Numbered from the stretch's first letter, positions 8,735 through 18,415 are shown. The stretch is 64,000 nt of DNA from Thermosaccharophagus gerlachensis (GCA_041538025.1 JBGOEV010000008.1:3823-67822), one strand, 5' to 3'. Notes: a model not told the origin generated them from the sequence alone. A program made the numbers and translations.

Positions 8735-9787
8735 ATGAGTAAGAGTATCAAAGTCCTTGTCGTTGAGGATTCAGTCTTTACCAGAAAGGCTATAACGAGG
8801 ATGTTGGAAAGCGACGAAGAGATTGAAGTCATCGGCGTAACTGGTAGCGGAAAAGAGGCAATAGAGCTTGCGGAAAGGCTTGACCCAGATGTTGTTACGC
8901 TTGACGTAATGCTCCCCGACATGGATGGATTAAGTGTCCTCTCAACGCTAATGCAGGAGTTCCCATTGCCAGTCATCATTGTTTCAGCGCTCAATAAACA
9001 AGCGATTGTAAGCGGGCTCGCTGCACTTGAACTCGGTGCAATTGATGTCATTGAGAAGCCAACATCTTTGGCATCGGACGAAATTTATCACATTGCTCGC
9101 AGGCTTATAGCGAGTGTTAAGGCTGCGAGCAAGCTTAAGCAGATGGTGAAGAAATACAACGTAAGAAAACCAAGGAGAAGCTTCATAGGGCATTGGAGTG
9201 GGGAGAAAAAGTTTAAGGTCGTAGCTATAGGTTCATCAAGTGGTGGACCTGCTGCGCTAAAAACACTCCTATCGTCGCTCCCAGATGACTTTCCTGCACC
9301 GATACTTATAGCACAACACATGCCAAAGCCGTTCACAAATCACTTCGCCGAACGGTTGAATAAGTATACCAAACTCACAGCACATGAGGCTAAAGATGGC
9401 GATGTTGTTGAAGCAGGCAAAGTGTTTATTGCGCCGGGGGATAAACATATGCTCGTCCAACGAAGTTGCATAACAGGTAAGGTTACGATAAGGCTTACAG
9501 ATGAACCAAGGGATGCAATTTGCAAACCTTCAATTGATTTGCTATTCCACTCAGTGGCAAATACATTCGGTGATAGGTGTATAGGGGTGCTCTTGAGCGG
9601 GATGGGGAAGGACGGCGTTTCAGGCATGCTCGCAATTAAAAGACGTGGTGGAAAGTGCATAGTCCAAGATGAAGCATCCTGCATTATATTCGGCATGCCA
9701 AAAGCAGCCATTGAAGCTGGCGCAGTTGATGAGGTCGTCCCAATTGAACAAATGGGAGAGTATTTGAGTTCACTCGTGTGCAGATGA
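8735..9787 (+). CDS. cheB: Protein-glutamate methylesterase/response regulator CheB
   Basis: Chemotaxis adaptation enzyme that removes methyl groups (and deamidates glutamines) from chemoreceptors when phosphorylated. The receiver domain spans residues 1-125, with the phosphoacceptor Asp57 in TLDVMLPDMDG and a C-terminal KPTS. The methylesterase domain spans about 155-345 and keeps the catalytic triad: Ser in GSSSGGP (about 165), His in AQHMPKPF (about 194) and Asp in GMGKDG (about 292). The 350-residue length is normal. No cheA, cheR, cheW or receptor gene lies nearby, so it is isolated from its pathway here. It follows the ketosynthase pair by 33 bp in the same direction, with no obvious functional link. 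Confidence 0.93.
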   Translation: MSKSIKVLVVEDSVFTRKAITRMLESDEEIEVIGVTGSGKEAIELAERLDPDVVTLDVMLPDMDGLSVLSTLMQEFPLPVIIVSALNKQAIVSGLAALELGAIDVIEKPTSLASDEIYHIARRLIASVKAASKLKQMVKKYNVRKPRRSFIGHWSGEKKFKVVAIGSSSGGPAALKTLLSSLPDDFPAPILIAQHMPKPFTNHFAERLNKYTKLTAHEAKDGDVVEAGKVFIAPGDKHMLVQRSCITGKVTIRLTDEPRDAICKPSIDLLFHSVANTFGDRCIGVLLSGMGKDGVSGMLAIKRRGGKCIVQDEASCIIFGMPKAAIEAGAVDEVVPIEQMGEYLSSLVCR

Positions 9788-9794
9788 GTTTTAC

Positions 9795-10610
9795 TCAAAG
9801 CAAATTCTCCAAGCCATATGTCAAACCGGAGAGCGAAAGGACTTTCTCAATTGCAAGTAGCACTCCGGGCATGAATGACTCACGCCCAAGAGAATCGTGT
9901 CTTATCGTTAGCACTTGTCCTTGCCCACCGAATATAACTTCCTGATGTGCTACGAGCCCGGGGAGACGAACACTGTGTATCCTTACCCCATCCTTTAAGC
10001 CACCACGCACATCAGGGAGGGAAATCTCTGGTTCAGCTATACTTGGTTGCTTGAACGGTTTACCCCTCGCTTGAAGCATCACTTCGGCAGTCCTCAGAGC
10101 AGTTCCAGATGGCGCATCCACTTTCTTATCGTGGTGGAGCTCGATTATTTCAACATGGTCAAAATACCTCGCAGCTTCTGCAGCGAACCTCATCATAAGG
10201 ACGGCACCGATGGCAAAGTTTGGTGCAACAACGGCTGGCACATTGTGTCTCTCGCACAGCTCGCTCAGCTCTTTTAGCATCTGCTCTGTCCAACCAGTTG
10301 TGCCTACAACTGGTGCAACACCGCATTCAATACATGTCTTTGCGTTTTCAAAAGTTGCGCTTGGATGTGTGAATTCAACCGCTACCTTCGCACCGCTCTC
10401 AAGTAACGCGTTTTTCAAGTCATCCCTCACCTTTATACCGAGCTCCCCTATGCCAGCAAGGATGCCTACATCTTCACCAACCTGCACTACATCAACACCG
10501 GCAACCAACCTCATTCTTTCATGCAATGTGACTGCCTTAACAACTTCCCTGCCCATACGCCCACAACAACCGATAACGCAAACGGTTATCACCTCACTAC
10601 CCACTTTCAA
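9795..10610 (-). CDS. dapB: 4-hydroxy-tetrahydrodipicolinate reductase
   Basis: NAD(P)H-dependent enzyme of lysine and meso-diaminopimelate biosynthesis. The nucleotide-binding motif VIGCCGRMGREV, the FTHPSATFEN and VVGTTGWTEQ blocks, and the active-site signature ELHHDKKVDAPSGTA (catalytic His pair and Lys) are all present, followed by the VRLPGLVAHQEVIFGG block. Length 271 is normal. The 3' end is only 8 bp from the end of the convergent cheB gene. The ATG at 10610 is used; an alternative start a few codons inside cannot be excluded. It is divergent from the DUF3866 gene. Confidence 0.95.
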   Translation of the reverse strand: MKVGSEVITVCVIGCCGRMGREVVKAVTLHERMRLVAGVDVVQVGEDVGILAGIGELGIKVRDDLKNALLESGAKVAVEFTHPSATFENAKTCIECGVAPVVGTTGWTEQMLKELSELCERHNVPAVVAPNFAIGAVLMMRFAAEAARYFDHVEIIELHHDKKVDAPSGTALRTAEVMLQARGKPFKQPSIAEPEISLPDVRGGLKDGVRIHSVRLPGLVAHQEVIFGGQGQVLTIRHDSLGRESFMPGVLLAIEKVLSLSGLTYGLENLL

Positions 10611-10718
10611 TCACCTCGCAACACACTCACTATGTTTGTGTGGAGGTCTTTTGAAGCGCACCAAATGCATGGTCAACATTGTAGCATAAAATTGCGCGTG
10701 CCGAAAGGGACCGTGGTT

Positions 10719-11906
10719 ATGCTAAACATGGGGCGATGGCAAATGAGCAATTCTGCAAGAGTTCAAACTGGGAGCATGAAGCGTTTTGAAGTCGGTGTGG
10801 TCACAAACATTCTCACTGAACATCCAGATATACAACTCCTTGAAGTGCTCGTTAAAGCGGGGAGGGAAACCGCCATCAACTATGTTGCTTTGACTGGTAA
10901 GGCATCTGTTGGTGACGAAGTTTTGCTGAATGTCATCGCGGTGAGGCTTGGCTTGGGCACTGGTGGCTATCACTTTGTAGTTGCAAACTTGACATCGCCA
11001 ACTGCTGTGCCATCATCGCATGGTCACATAATGAAGATGCGCTATTCACCACACCAAATCAATGTGATGAGCGCCGATGCTCAAGAGAGCGAATATCATC
11101 AGGTGCTTAAGGATGCCGATAGCATCAACGGGATGCCAGTGTTGGTTGGTGAGTTGCACAGTATGCTTGCACCTGCCTCAGCTGGCTTCAAAGCTACGCT
11201 TGGTGAAGAATCAAATGTCGTTTACATCATGACCGATTCTGCAGCCTTACCGATTGCCTTTAGCGAACTTGTCAGGGAACTGAAATCCAAAGGGTTTGTT
11301 GATGCGACCATAACTATCGGACAAGCCTTTGGTGGCGATGTTGAGTGCGTAAACATATTCACAGCCTTGCTAACAGCGAAGCACATACTGAATGCCAGTG
11401 TGGCGATTGTCACGCCTGGTCCGGGGCACGTTGGGACTGCAACAAAGTTTGGTTTTTCAGGTGTTGAGGCAGGATGGATGCTTGAAGCTGTTAAAGCTCT
11501 ACATGGCGAACCAATACTGATACCGAGGGTGAGCTTCTCAGAAAAGCGCAGCAGGCATTTTGGGATAAGCCACCACACAGTAACAGTCCTAACACGAATA
11601 ACGAACGTGCGTGCAACAGTTTGCTTCCACAACTTTGATGGCGACGAGCGTAAATATGTTGAGGGGCAAATCAAAAGCAATCGCATAGCGGAGCACCACA
11701 ACATCGTTTGGGAAGATGGGACACACGGCATAGAACTGGCGCTCTCACATAACCTGACTTTGAGGAGCATGGGGAGAAGGTTTGAGGATGACCCACAGTA
11801 TTTCCTTACAGCCTCAGCTTCAGGCGTTTACGCTGCGAAACTGCTAATTGAACACAGGCTACCTCGGCATAATGATGTAGCGGACGAGAAAGAGAAAGGC
11901 AAATAA
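10719..11906 (+). CDS. DUF3866-family protein
   Basis: A protein of about 395 residues that I assign to the uncharacterised DUF3866 family (actinobacterial and other bacterial homologues; function unknown). Recognisable stretches are KRFEVGVVTNILTEH near the N-terminus, GTGGYHFVVANL, SSHGHIMKMRYSP, the central HSMLAP region and the glycine-rich TPGPGHVGTATKFGFSG. The open frame extends upstream to 10521 across the dapB start, but I place the start at ATG 10719, which has AAAGGGA about 9 nt before it; ATG 10776 is another candidate. The 3' end overlaps the end of the convergent permease gene by 48 bp. Confidence 0.75.
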   Translation: MLNMGRWQMSNSARVQTGSMKRFEVGVVTNILTEHPDIQLLEVLVKAGRETAINYVALTGKASVGDEVLLNVIAVRLGLGTGGYHFVVANLTSPTAVPSSHGHIMKMRYSPHQINVMSADAQESEYHQVLKDADSINGMPVLVGELHSMLAPASAGFKATLGEESNVVYIMTDSAALPIAFSELVRELKSKGFVDATITIGQAFGGDVECVNIFTALLTAKHILNASVAIVTPGPGHVGTATKFGFSGVEAGWMLEAVKALHGEPILIPRVSFSEKRSRHFGISHHTVTVLTRITNVRATVCFHNFDGDERKYVEGQIKSNRIAEHHNIVWEDGTHGIELALSHNLTLRSMGRRFEDDPQYFLTASASGVYAAKLLIEHRLPRHNDVADEKEKGK

Positions 11907-13214
11907 GTGCACGAGCCAGTTGAGTTCCTTCGCCCTCCCCGTGACCAGCTTCAATAGCGAACATGTTATGAAAGCGAAAGCTATTCCTTCGGTGATGCTG
12001 AATGTGACGGGCATAATGACGAGCGCAAAGAAAGCCGGCAAAGCCTCCGTTATATCGTCCCACTTAATGAACCTGATGCTCGTCATCATGAGGAAGCCGA
12101 CAATAATCAACGGTGGAGCGATGATTGGATGAAGTGTCATTCCGTTCACTTTTGCTTCAGCGCTGAACATCTCCATGATCGGGCTGAAGAAGAGCGAGAG
12201 GAGCAACAATATCGCAGTCACAACACTTGCTAACCCAGTCCTCGCACCGACAGCTACGCCAGCTGCGCTCTCTATGTAGCTCGTAACTGTGCTTGTTCCA
12301 AGCAGTGCCCCTGCAACTGTTCCTATGGCGTCACTAAGTAGAGCTTGCCTTGCCTTCGGTAGCTTCCCATTCTTTAGTAGACCTGCTTGAACAGAGACAC
12401 CAATGAGCGTCCCAACTGTATCAAACACGTCAAGGAAGAAAAGCACAAACACAACCACGAGCAGGTCAAGGAACTTTCCCCATGGTAGCTCAAAGAAACT
12501 TAGTTTGAGGAATGTAGGTGCAATTGATGGTGGCATTGAGACCACACCTACAAACTTCGTCACGCCAGTCAGTAGCCCTAAGATAGCGCTCGCTACTATT
12601 CCAAGCAGTATTGCACCACGCACATTCAATGCCATAAGGAACATCGCTACCAAAACACCGAAGATGGAGACGAGAGTATGCTTGGCTTTCAAGTTGCCCA
12701 AGCCAACAAGCGTTGCAGGGTTATCAACGACTATTCCAGCCCACTGCAATCCGAGCATCGCTATAAGCAACCCTATGCCGACTGCTATGCCATGTTTGAG
12801 CGATTCTGGAATGGCTTCTATGATCGCTTCCCTAAAACCAACGTTTGATAGCAGTATGAAGAGAGAGCCAGAGATGAGGACGCATGCGAGCGCAGCACGC
12901 CAAGATAGCCCAAAACCACCAGCTGCTAAAGAGCCACATATTGTGAATGCAAAGAGCGCGTTGTGTCCCATGCCAGGAGCAAGTGCTATCGGATAATTGG
13001 CGAGGAATGCCATACAGAGGGTCGCAATAGCGCTTGAAACGCAAGTTGCGACCATGACAGCACCTTTGTCCATACCGGCTGCTGAAAGTATGACTGGGTT
13101 GACGAAAATAATGTAGCACATCGTCAGGAATGTCGTTATCCCACCGAGGACTTCACGCTTGACATCTGTTCCATGCTCACTAAGCTTGAAAAGCTTATCG
13201 AGCACCTTGTTCAT
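11859..13214 (-). CDS. AzgA-type NCS2 purine permease
   Basis: Inner-membrane proton-coupled transporter for adenine, guanine or hypoxanthine, by family. About 12-14 hydrophobic segments are visible. The N-terminal GGITTFLTMCYIIFVNP block, APGMGHNALFAFT and LLGTSTVTSYIESAAGVA motifs are characteristic of the AzgA branch of the NCS2/xanthine-uracil family. The start at ATG 13214 has GGTGATC just upstream and gives about 451 residues; the frame extends further upstream to 13313, but with a non-family N-terminus. No purine-riboswitch pattern was recognised in the 258-bp gap to ffh. Exact substrate is not determined. Confidence 0.88.
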   Translation of the reverse strand: MNKVLDKLFKLSEHGTDVKREVLGGITTFLTMCYIIFVNPVILSAAGMDKGAVMVATCVSSAIATLCMAFLANYPIALAPGMGHNALFAFTICGSLAAGGFGLSWRAALACVLISGSLFILLSNVGFREAIIEAIPESLKHGIAVGIGLLIAMLGLQWAGIVVDNPATLVGLGNLKAKHTLVSIFGVLVAMFLMALNVRGAILLGIVASAILGLLTGVTKFVGVVSMPPSIAPTFLKLSFFELPWGKFLDLLVVVFVLFFLDVFDTVGTLIGVSVQAGLLKNGKLPKARQALLSDAIGTVAGALLGTSTVTSYIESAAGVAVGARTGLASVVTAILLLLSLFFSPIMEMFSAEAKVNGMTLHPIIAPPLIIVGFLMMTSIRFIKWDDITEALPAFFALVIMPVTFSITEGIAFAFITCSLLKLVTGRAKELNWLVHLFAFLFLVRYIIMPR

Positions 13215-13472
13215 CTTGATCACCACGCATGGTTTGACATATGCTTTTTCCATGCAAAATTGTAGCGACCATGGCTGTGGTTGACATAATAAACAAGGTT
13301 TACGAAAGGGCAAAAGTGTTTCATACTACACCGTTGCTACTTAAATGCCTTGCTCTTAGCGAGGTTAGTTATGAGCGCTCACTGTGTTATCAACATATCG
13401 TGAAGCAATGAAACCATGCTTAAACATAATGAGCATGAGTGCTTTCACCAACGGCATTGGTGGTGATTGAAT

Positions 13473-14825
13473 ATGAGCATGTTCAGAGGGTTGACCGAGA
13501 AGCTTCAGAGCATCTTTTGGAAGCTAAGAGGCAAAGCGAGGTTGACGGAGGAAGATGTAGAGAGAGCCCTTCGTGAGATACGCCTCAGCCTGCTTGAAGC
13601 CGATGTTAACTACAGAGTGGTAAAGGAGTTTCTTGAACACATAAGGCAAAGAGCTGTTGGCGAAGAGGTGCTAAAAAGCTTCACTCCAGCTCAGCATGTC
13701 ATCAAGATAGTTTACGAGGAGCTGGTGCAACTGCTCGGTGGAAAACAAGAACCCTTAAAGCTTTCTCAGACTCCCCCAACAGTGATCATGCTTATGGGGC
13801 TTCAAGGGACTGGTAAAACAACAACTGCAGGGAAGCTCGCTTTATGGCTCAAGAAGCGCGGGCATAACCCATTACTCTTAGCCTGTGATGTGAAGCGTCC
13901 AGCAGCAGTTGAGCAACTTGTGCAAGTTGGTAAGCAGGCAGGCGTGGAAGTTTTTGAGATGGGAGTAAGGGAGAAACCAGAGCGCATAGCTTTGCTCGGG
14001 CTTCAATATGCTAAAGAGAGGAAAAACGACATTGTCATCGCAGATACTGGTGGGCGCCTGCACACTGATGAAGAAATGATGCAGGAACTGAGACGAGTGA
14101 AAGAGGCATTAAACCCACATGAAGCCCTCCTCGTCGTTGATGCGATGATGGGTCAGGATGCAGTCAATGCTGCACGCCAGTTTGATGAGGAGGTTGGGTT
14201 AACTGGTTTCATACTTAGCAAAGTTGACAGTGACGCAAGAGGTGGCGCTGTCTTGTCAATACGAGCTGTTACAGGTAAGCCTGTAAAGTTTATAGGGACG
14301 GGCGAGAAGCTTTCCGACTTGGATGTCTTCCACCCTGACAGGATGGCTGAACGCATACTCGGGATGGGTGATATAAGGACGCTCATTGAGAAGGCACAAG
14401 AAGCATTCGCTCAAGAAGAACTAAAGAAGCTTGCACACTTGGAGAAGAGGATCAAGGAGGGGCGCTTCAATCTTCAGGACATGCTTGAGCAGCTTCAAAG
14501 GCTGAGGTCTACAGGTCCACTTGACCAGCTACTTAAACTGCTCCCCGGCTTCAGTGGGATGCGACAGTTACCGTTTGCAATTGATGAACAGCGCTTAAAA
14601 CGCTTCGAAGCAATCATACTTTCAATGACTCCAGAGGAGAGGCTCAATCCAGAGATAATTGATGGTAGCAGGAAAAAACGGATAGCCAAAGGAAGCGGAA
14701 CAACGGTTCAGGATGTTAACATGCTATTGAGGCAGTTCAAGATGCTGCGTGAGATGCTAAAACGCTTATCAAAAGTGAAGCTGAGTGATGAAGAGCTTTT
14801 GAGGGTGCTCGGCTTCATGAGGTGA
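13473..14825 (+). CDS. ffh: Signal recognition particle protein (SRP54)
   Basis: GTPase of the signal recognition particle, which binds signal peptides on ribosomes together with 4.5S RNA and delivers them to FtsY. The NG domain has the P-loop GLQGTGKTT, DTGGRLHTDEEM and the guanine-specificity motif as SKVDSD (usually TKLD). The C-terminal methionine-rich M domain includes MTPEERLNPEIIDGSRKKRI, the RNA-binding signature region. ATG 13473 follows GGTGGTGA; a TTG lies two codons upstream. It heads a translation operon, with rpsP 30 bp downstream. Confidence 0.96.
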   Translation: MSMFRGLTEKLQSIFWKLRGKARLTEEDVERALREIRLSLLEADVNYRVVKEFLEHIRQRAVGEEVLKSFTPAQHVIKIVYEELVQLLGGKQEPLKLSQTPPTVIMLMGLQGTGKTTTAGKLALWLKKRGHNPLLLACDVKRPAAVEQLVQVGKQAGVEVFEMGVREKPERIALLGLQYAKERKNDIVIADTGGRLHTDEEMMQELRRVKEALNPHEALLVVDAMMGQDAVNAARQFDEEVGLTGFILSKVDSDARGGAVLSIRAVTGKPVKFIGTGEKLSDLDVFHPDRMAERILGMGDIRTLIEKAQEAFAQEELKKLAHLEKRIKEGRFNLQDMLEQLQRLRSTGPLDQLLKLLPGFSGMRQLPFAIDEQRLKRFEAIILSMTPEERLNPEIIDGSRKKRIAKGSGTTVQDVNMLLRQFKMLREMLKRLSKVKLSDEELLRVLGFMR

Positions 14826-14855
14826 GCAAACGAACTTGAAGGAGGTGATCGGCTT

Positions 14856-15146
14856 TTGGCAGTGCGAATAAGGCTCATGCGCGTTGGCTCAAAAAACAGA
14901 CCCCGCTTCAGATTAGTTGTAGCTGATTCAAGGGCACCGAGGAATGGGAAGTTCATTGAGGTGGTTGGGTATTATAACCCAACCTCTGAACCAGCTGAGC
15001 TAAATATAAAACACGAGAGGGTATTGTATTGGCTCATGAAAGGTGCACAGCCTACAGAAACCGTTCTATCGCTACTGAAGCAAAAAGGCATCTGGCAGGA
15101 GTTTGAAAGATTACGCAAGGAAACTGGTAGAAGTGATAAGAGCTAA
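14856..15146 (+). CDS. rpsP: 30S ribosomal protein bS16
   Basis: Small-subunit ribosomal protein. The N-terminus AVRIRLMRVGSKNRPRFRLV and the VGYYNPTSEP block are diagnostic. The start is TTG, supported by an extended Shine-Dalgarno AAGGAGGTGATC at the right spacing. Length 96 is in the usual range. The order ffh-rpsP-khpA-rimM is a widely conserved bacterial cluster. Confidence 0.96.
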   Translation: MAVRIRLMRVGSKNRPRFRLVVADSRAPRNGKFIEVVGYYNPTSEPAELNIKHERVLYWLMKGAQPTETVLSLLKQKGIWQEFERLRKETGRSDKS

Positions 15147-15199
15147 AAGAATGCTCTCACTGTCCGAACTCTAACTCCCAGTTGAAGGGGTGTTTGGGG

Positions 15200-15463
15200 A
15201 TGAGGGAGCTGGTTGAATACATCGTGATGCATCTTGTTGATCAACCAGACAAAGTCCAAGTTAGAGAGATGGAAGGCGAAAGGGTCATCGTCATCGAGAT
15301 AAAGGTCGCTGACGATGACTTGGGCAAAGTGATAGGGCGCAAGGGAAGAATAGCTCAGGCTATAAGGACACTCGTTAGAGCAGCTGCAACGAAGAGGGGA
15401 AAGAAGGTAACAGTTGAGATACTGCCACCGTCACAGCAAACAACAAGCGAGCAAAAGCAATAA
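15200..15463 (+). CDS. khpA: KH-domain RNA-binding protein KhpA
   Basis: A small protein of about 87 residues with a single KH domain; the GKVIGRKGRIAQAIRTL segment carries the GxxG RNA-binding loop. In other bacteria KhpA pairs with KhpB/Jag and affects RNA and cell-wall processes. ATG 15200 (MRELVEYIVMHLVDQPD) matches the family start and lies about 10 nt after AAGGGGTG; an upstream in-frame TTG at 15182 is less likely. Confidence 0.92.
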   Translation: MRELVEYIVMHLVDQPDKVQVREMEGERVIVIEIKVADDDLGKVIGRKGRIAQAIRTLVRAAATKRGKKVTVEILPPSQQTTSEQKQ

Positions 15464-15593
15464 GCATGCGTTACGCAATACCTGCATAACTTCCTTGAGG
15501 TGACTTCAGCGTTTAACTTGAAGTCACGGGAAGTAACCAAGGGAGTGTTCAAGAGCTGTTTGTAGATTGTGCGCTTTGGTGAGGGGAGTTTTC

Positions 15594-16148
15594 GTGAAAG
15601 GGGAGAGTGCGGGAGCGAAAAAGCGCATACCGATACTTCGTGACCCGCTTAAAGAGTGGACTAAGGTGATCGGTGAAATTGTTTCCACACACGGGCTTGA
15701 TGGGAGTGTCAAAGTATTCCCGCTGACCGAGCTAAAGGGCAGGTTTAAACCGGGGAATGAAGTGTGCCTTGTTAGCCCGACGGAAAGGAGGTTGCTCGTT
15801 AAGATAGAGCACTCCGAGAGCAGAGGAAAAGGAGTGATACTTAAGCTTGAGGGCGTGGACTCAATTGAAAAGGCTGAGAAGCTTATCGGATGGCAGATAA
15901 CGATTCATCCAGATTCACTCCCACCACTTGAAGAAGGAGAATTTCTGGTCTCGGAGTTAATTGGCATGGTCATCGTCACTACAGATGGTGAGGAGATTGG
16001 CGAGGTCGTTGATGTCATTTCATCACCAGCACATGACCTTTTTGTAACGAAGCGTGGTCTGATACCAGTAACAAAGCAGTTCGTCAAAGAAATAGATACG
16101 CAAGGCAAGCGCATTATCGTTGACTTACCTCCCGGTTTAATTGAGTGA
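15594..16148 (+). CDS. rimM: Ribosome maturation factor RimM
   Basis: Factor for 30S head maturation that binds protein uS19. The VIGEIVSTHGLDGSVKVFPLT start of the beta-barrel domain and the later LIGMVIVTTDGEEIGEV and HDLFVTKRG blocks with IPVTKQFV (PRC-barrel) are typical. GTG 15594 is preferred because GAGGGGAG lies 6 nt upstream; the frame opens earlier at TTG 15567. The usual next genes trmD and rplS are absent, and a tRNA-Val gene followed by thrS comes next. Confidence 0.94.
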   Translation: MKGESAGAKKRIPILRDPLKEWTKVIGEIVSTHGLDGSVKVFPLTELKGRFKPGNEVCLVSPTERRLLVKIEHSESRGKGVILKLEGVDSIEKAEKLIGWQITIHPDSLPPLEEGEFLVSELIGMVIVTTDGEEIGEVVDVISSPAHDLFVTKRGLIPVTKQFVKEIDTQGKRIIVDLPPGLIE

Positions 16149-16228
16149 TTCAGGTAGCTGGAGTCAGTCTTTACAGCTGCCAGTGTGCGCATCAAAATAA
16201 AAGGTGAAGATGCGGGGCGTCATCAAGT

Positions 16229-16300
16229 GGGCGGTTAGTTCAGAGGGAGAACGCCGTCTTGACAGGACGGAGGTCGCAGGTTCGATTCCTGCACCGCCCA
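16229..16300 (+). tRNA. tRNA-Val (GAC)
   Basis: Cloverleaf with a perfect 7-bp acceptor (GGGCGGT with ACCGCCC), D arm GTTC/GAAC, anticodon stem CCGTC/GACGG with loop TTGACAG (anticodon GAC), and T arm GCAGG-TTCGATT-CCTGC. Discriminator A; CCA is not encoded. It lies between rimM and thrS. Confidence 0.96.
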
Positions 16301-16385
16301 CTATTTTAGTTTTTGCAATCGGCTGCGATGTGGCACCACACGTTTTATCGCCACCAATCGTTATGCTTATTGGGGATGAGCCACA

Positions 16386-18323
16386 ATGCGTATACTTGTT
16401 CAAATCGGTGATGAGGAAATTGAAGTAGAATGCGAAGCTGGTATAACACCTCTGCAAATCTTAGAGAAATGTGAGGCATGTTCTAAGCTGAAGGACAGTG
16501 TGTTGGTTGCTATCGTTGACGGAGTCCCATTTGACCTTAAGCGCCCTATAGAGAGTTGCTCAAGAATTCGCTTCGTCGGATTTGAGGATGAAGTTGGCAG
16601 GGATGTATATAGGCACACGACTGCGCACATAATGGCACACGCTGTTAAAAGGCTTTTCCCCGAGGCGAAGCTTGGCATAGGACCACCAATTGAAAACGGC
16701 TTTTACTACGACTTTGATGTGGAGAAACCTTTTGAACCATACCACCTTGAGCTCATTGAGAAGGAGATGCAGAAACTGATAGATGCTGATATACCGATTG
16801 AGCGAATTGAGATGAGCCGTTCTAAAGCACGTGAACTCTTCGCCACGCTCGGTGAGAAATACAAAGTCGAGCTAATTGATGAGATGACCGAAGAAACAGT
16901 GACGGTTTACCGACAGGGTGAATTTGTTGACCTGTGCAAAGGACCTCATCTGCCAAGCACTGGGTATGTGAAAGTTTTCAAATTGCTTCACAGCGCCGGC
17001 GCATATTGGCGCGGTGATGAGCGCAACCCGATGCTTCAACGTATCTATGGAACATCGTTTCCTGCTGTTGAACAGTTACAGGAGCACTTAAAGTCACTTG
17101 AGGAGGCACAGAGGAGAGACCACAGGCGCTTAGGTAGAGAACTTGAGTTGTTCTCAATTGAAGAAGAAATAGGACCTGGGTTAGTCCTGTGGCATCCCAA
17201 TGGAGCTATATTGAGACAGTTGATTGAAGATCTGCTCAGGGTAGAACTTACGAAGCGAGGCTACAAATTCGTTTACACACCTCACATAGCAAAAGCCGAG
17301 CTTTGGAAAATAAGTGGACACCTGAGTTGGTATAAGGAGAACATGTTTTCAGGGATTGACGTTGAAGGTCAAGAATACCTTGTGCGTCCAATGAACTGTC
17401 CCTTCCACATCCTCATTTACAAAGCTGCCACCAGAAGCTATAGGGATTTACCGATGCGCCTCGCTGAGATGGGAACTGTCTACCGATATGAGCGTTCAGG
17501 GACACTTCATGGGTTGATGAGGGTCAGGGGGTTAACACAAGATGACGCACACATATTTTGCACTCTGGAACAGGTTGGTGATGAAATAGAGGCGCTCATC
17601 AACCTTACATACCACCTTCTCAAGCAGTTTGGGTTTGAGGAGTTTGATGTTGTGCTCTCAGTGAGGGATAAAAGTCATCCAGAGAAGTATGCGGGAAGAG
17701 ATGAAGTATGGGAGTTAGCCGAAGCCGAGCTTGAAGGAGTGCTTAAGAAACTTGGCATCAAATACAAACGCCTTGAAGGTGAAGCCAACTTCTACGGTCC
17801 AAAGATTGATGTTTACCTGTTTGATGCTATCGGACGCAAATGGCAATGCACGACGATACAGCTTGATTTCAATTTGCCCGAGAGGTTTCAACTGACTTAC
17901 ATAGGGAGCGATGGCAAGGAACATCGCCCAGTCATGATACATAGAGCCATACTTGGATCAATGGAGCGTTTCATCGGCATACTCATTGAACATTACGCTG
18001 GTGCCTTCCCGACGTGGCTTGCGCCAGTTCAGGTGAGCATTGTGCCAGTAGCTGATAGGCACCTTGAGTATGCAAGCAAGGTAGCAGAAGAGCTATCAAG
18101 GCTGAACATAAGGGTTGAAGTGATATCACGAAGTGAGACAGTGGCAGCTAAGATCAGGGATTGCGAGTTGCGAAAGGTGCCGTATATACTTGTTTGTGGT
18201 GATAGAGAAGTTAGTAGCAATTGCGTTTCGGTGCGCCAGAGAGGAAGGAAGGATTTAGGGAGCATGAGCATCGAGCAATTCAAGGAGATGCTGTTAAACC
18301 AAATTGAATCAAAATGCGTTTGA
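16386..18323 (+). CDS. thrS: Threonine--tRNA ligase
   Basis: Class II synthetase charging tRNA-Thr, with an editing domain against serine. Domain order is: TGS (residues about 1-60), the editing/SAD domain with HTTAHIMAHAVKRLFP and DLCKGPHLPSTG, the catalytic core from about 240, and the anticodon-binding domain from about 540. Zinc ligands of the family are visible: Cys in MNCPFH, His in DDAHIF and His in MIHRAILGSMER. Motif 2 appears as YRYERSGTLHGLMRVRG. The 645-residue length is normal. It is the first gene of a run continuing into infC-rpmI-rplT, as in Escherichia coli. No T-box leader is seen. Confidence 0.97.
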   Translation: MRILVQIGDEEIEVECEAGITPLQILEKCEACSKLKDSVLVAIVDGVPFDLKRPIESCSRIRFVGFEDEVGRDVYRHTTAHIMAHAVKRLFPEAKLGIGPPIENGFYYDFDVEKPFEPYHLELIEKEMQKLIDADIPIERIEMSRSKARELFATLGEKYKVELIDEMTEETVTVYRQGEFVDLCKGPHLPSTGYVKVFKLLHSAGAYWRGDERNPMLQRIYGTSFPAVEQLQEHLKSLEEAQRRDHRRLGRELELFSIEEEIGPGLVLWHPNGAILRQLIEDLLRVELTKRGYKFVYTPHIAKAELWKISGHLSWYKENMFSGIDVEGQEYLVRPMNCPFHILIYKAATRSYRDLPMRLAEMGTVYRYERSGTLHGLMRVRGLTQDDAHIFCTLEQVGDEIEALINLTYHLLKQFGFEEFDVVLSVRDKSHPEKYAGRDEVWELAEAELEGVLKKLGIKYKRLEGEANFYGPKIDVYLFDAIGRKWQCTTIQLDFNLPERFQLTYIGSDGKEHRPVMIHRAILGSMERFIGILIEHYAGAFPTWLAPVQVSIVPVADRHLEYASKVAEELSRLNIRVEVISRSETVAAKIRDCELRKVPYILVCGDREVSSNCVSVRQRGRKDLGSMSIEQFKEMLLNQIESKCV

Positions 18324-18415
18324 GATTTGAGAAAGGAGCTACACCAGCAAAGGGAAGCTATTGCCTTACTGATTGCGCCAAAATAATTTGAGTTAATGGG
18401 ACTGCAAAAACGAAT

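Noticed and set aside
10521..10718. The N-terminal 66 codons of the DUF3866 frame
   Set aside because: They overlap the dapB start on the other strand, lack a ribosome site and show no similarity to the family start.
13215..13472. A purine riboswitch or other leader before the AzgA-type permease
   Set aside because: The 258-bp gap shows no purine-riboswitch core motif and no clear hairpin-plus-T-tract; nothing else is recognised there.
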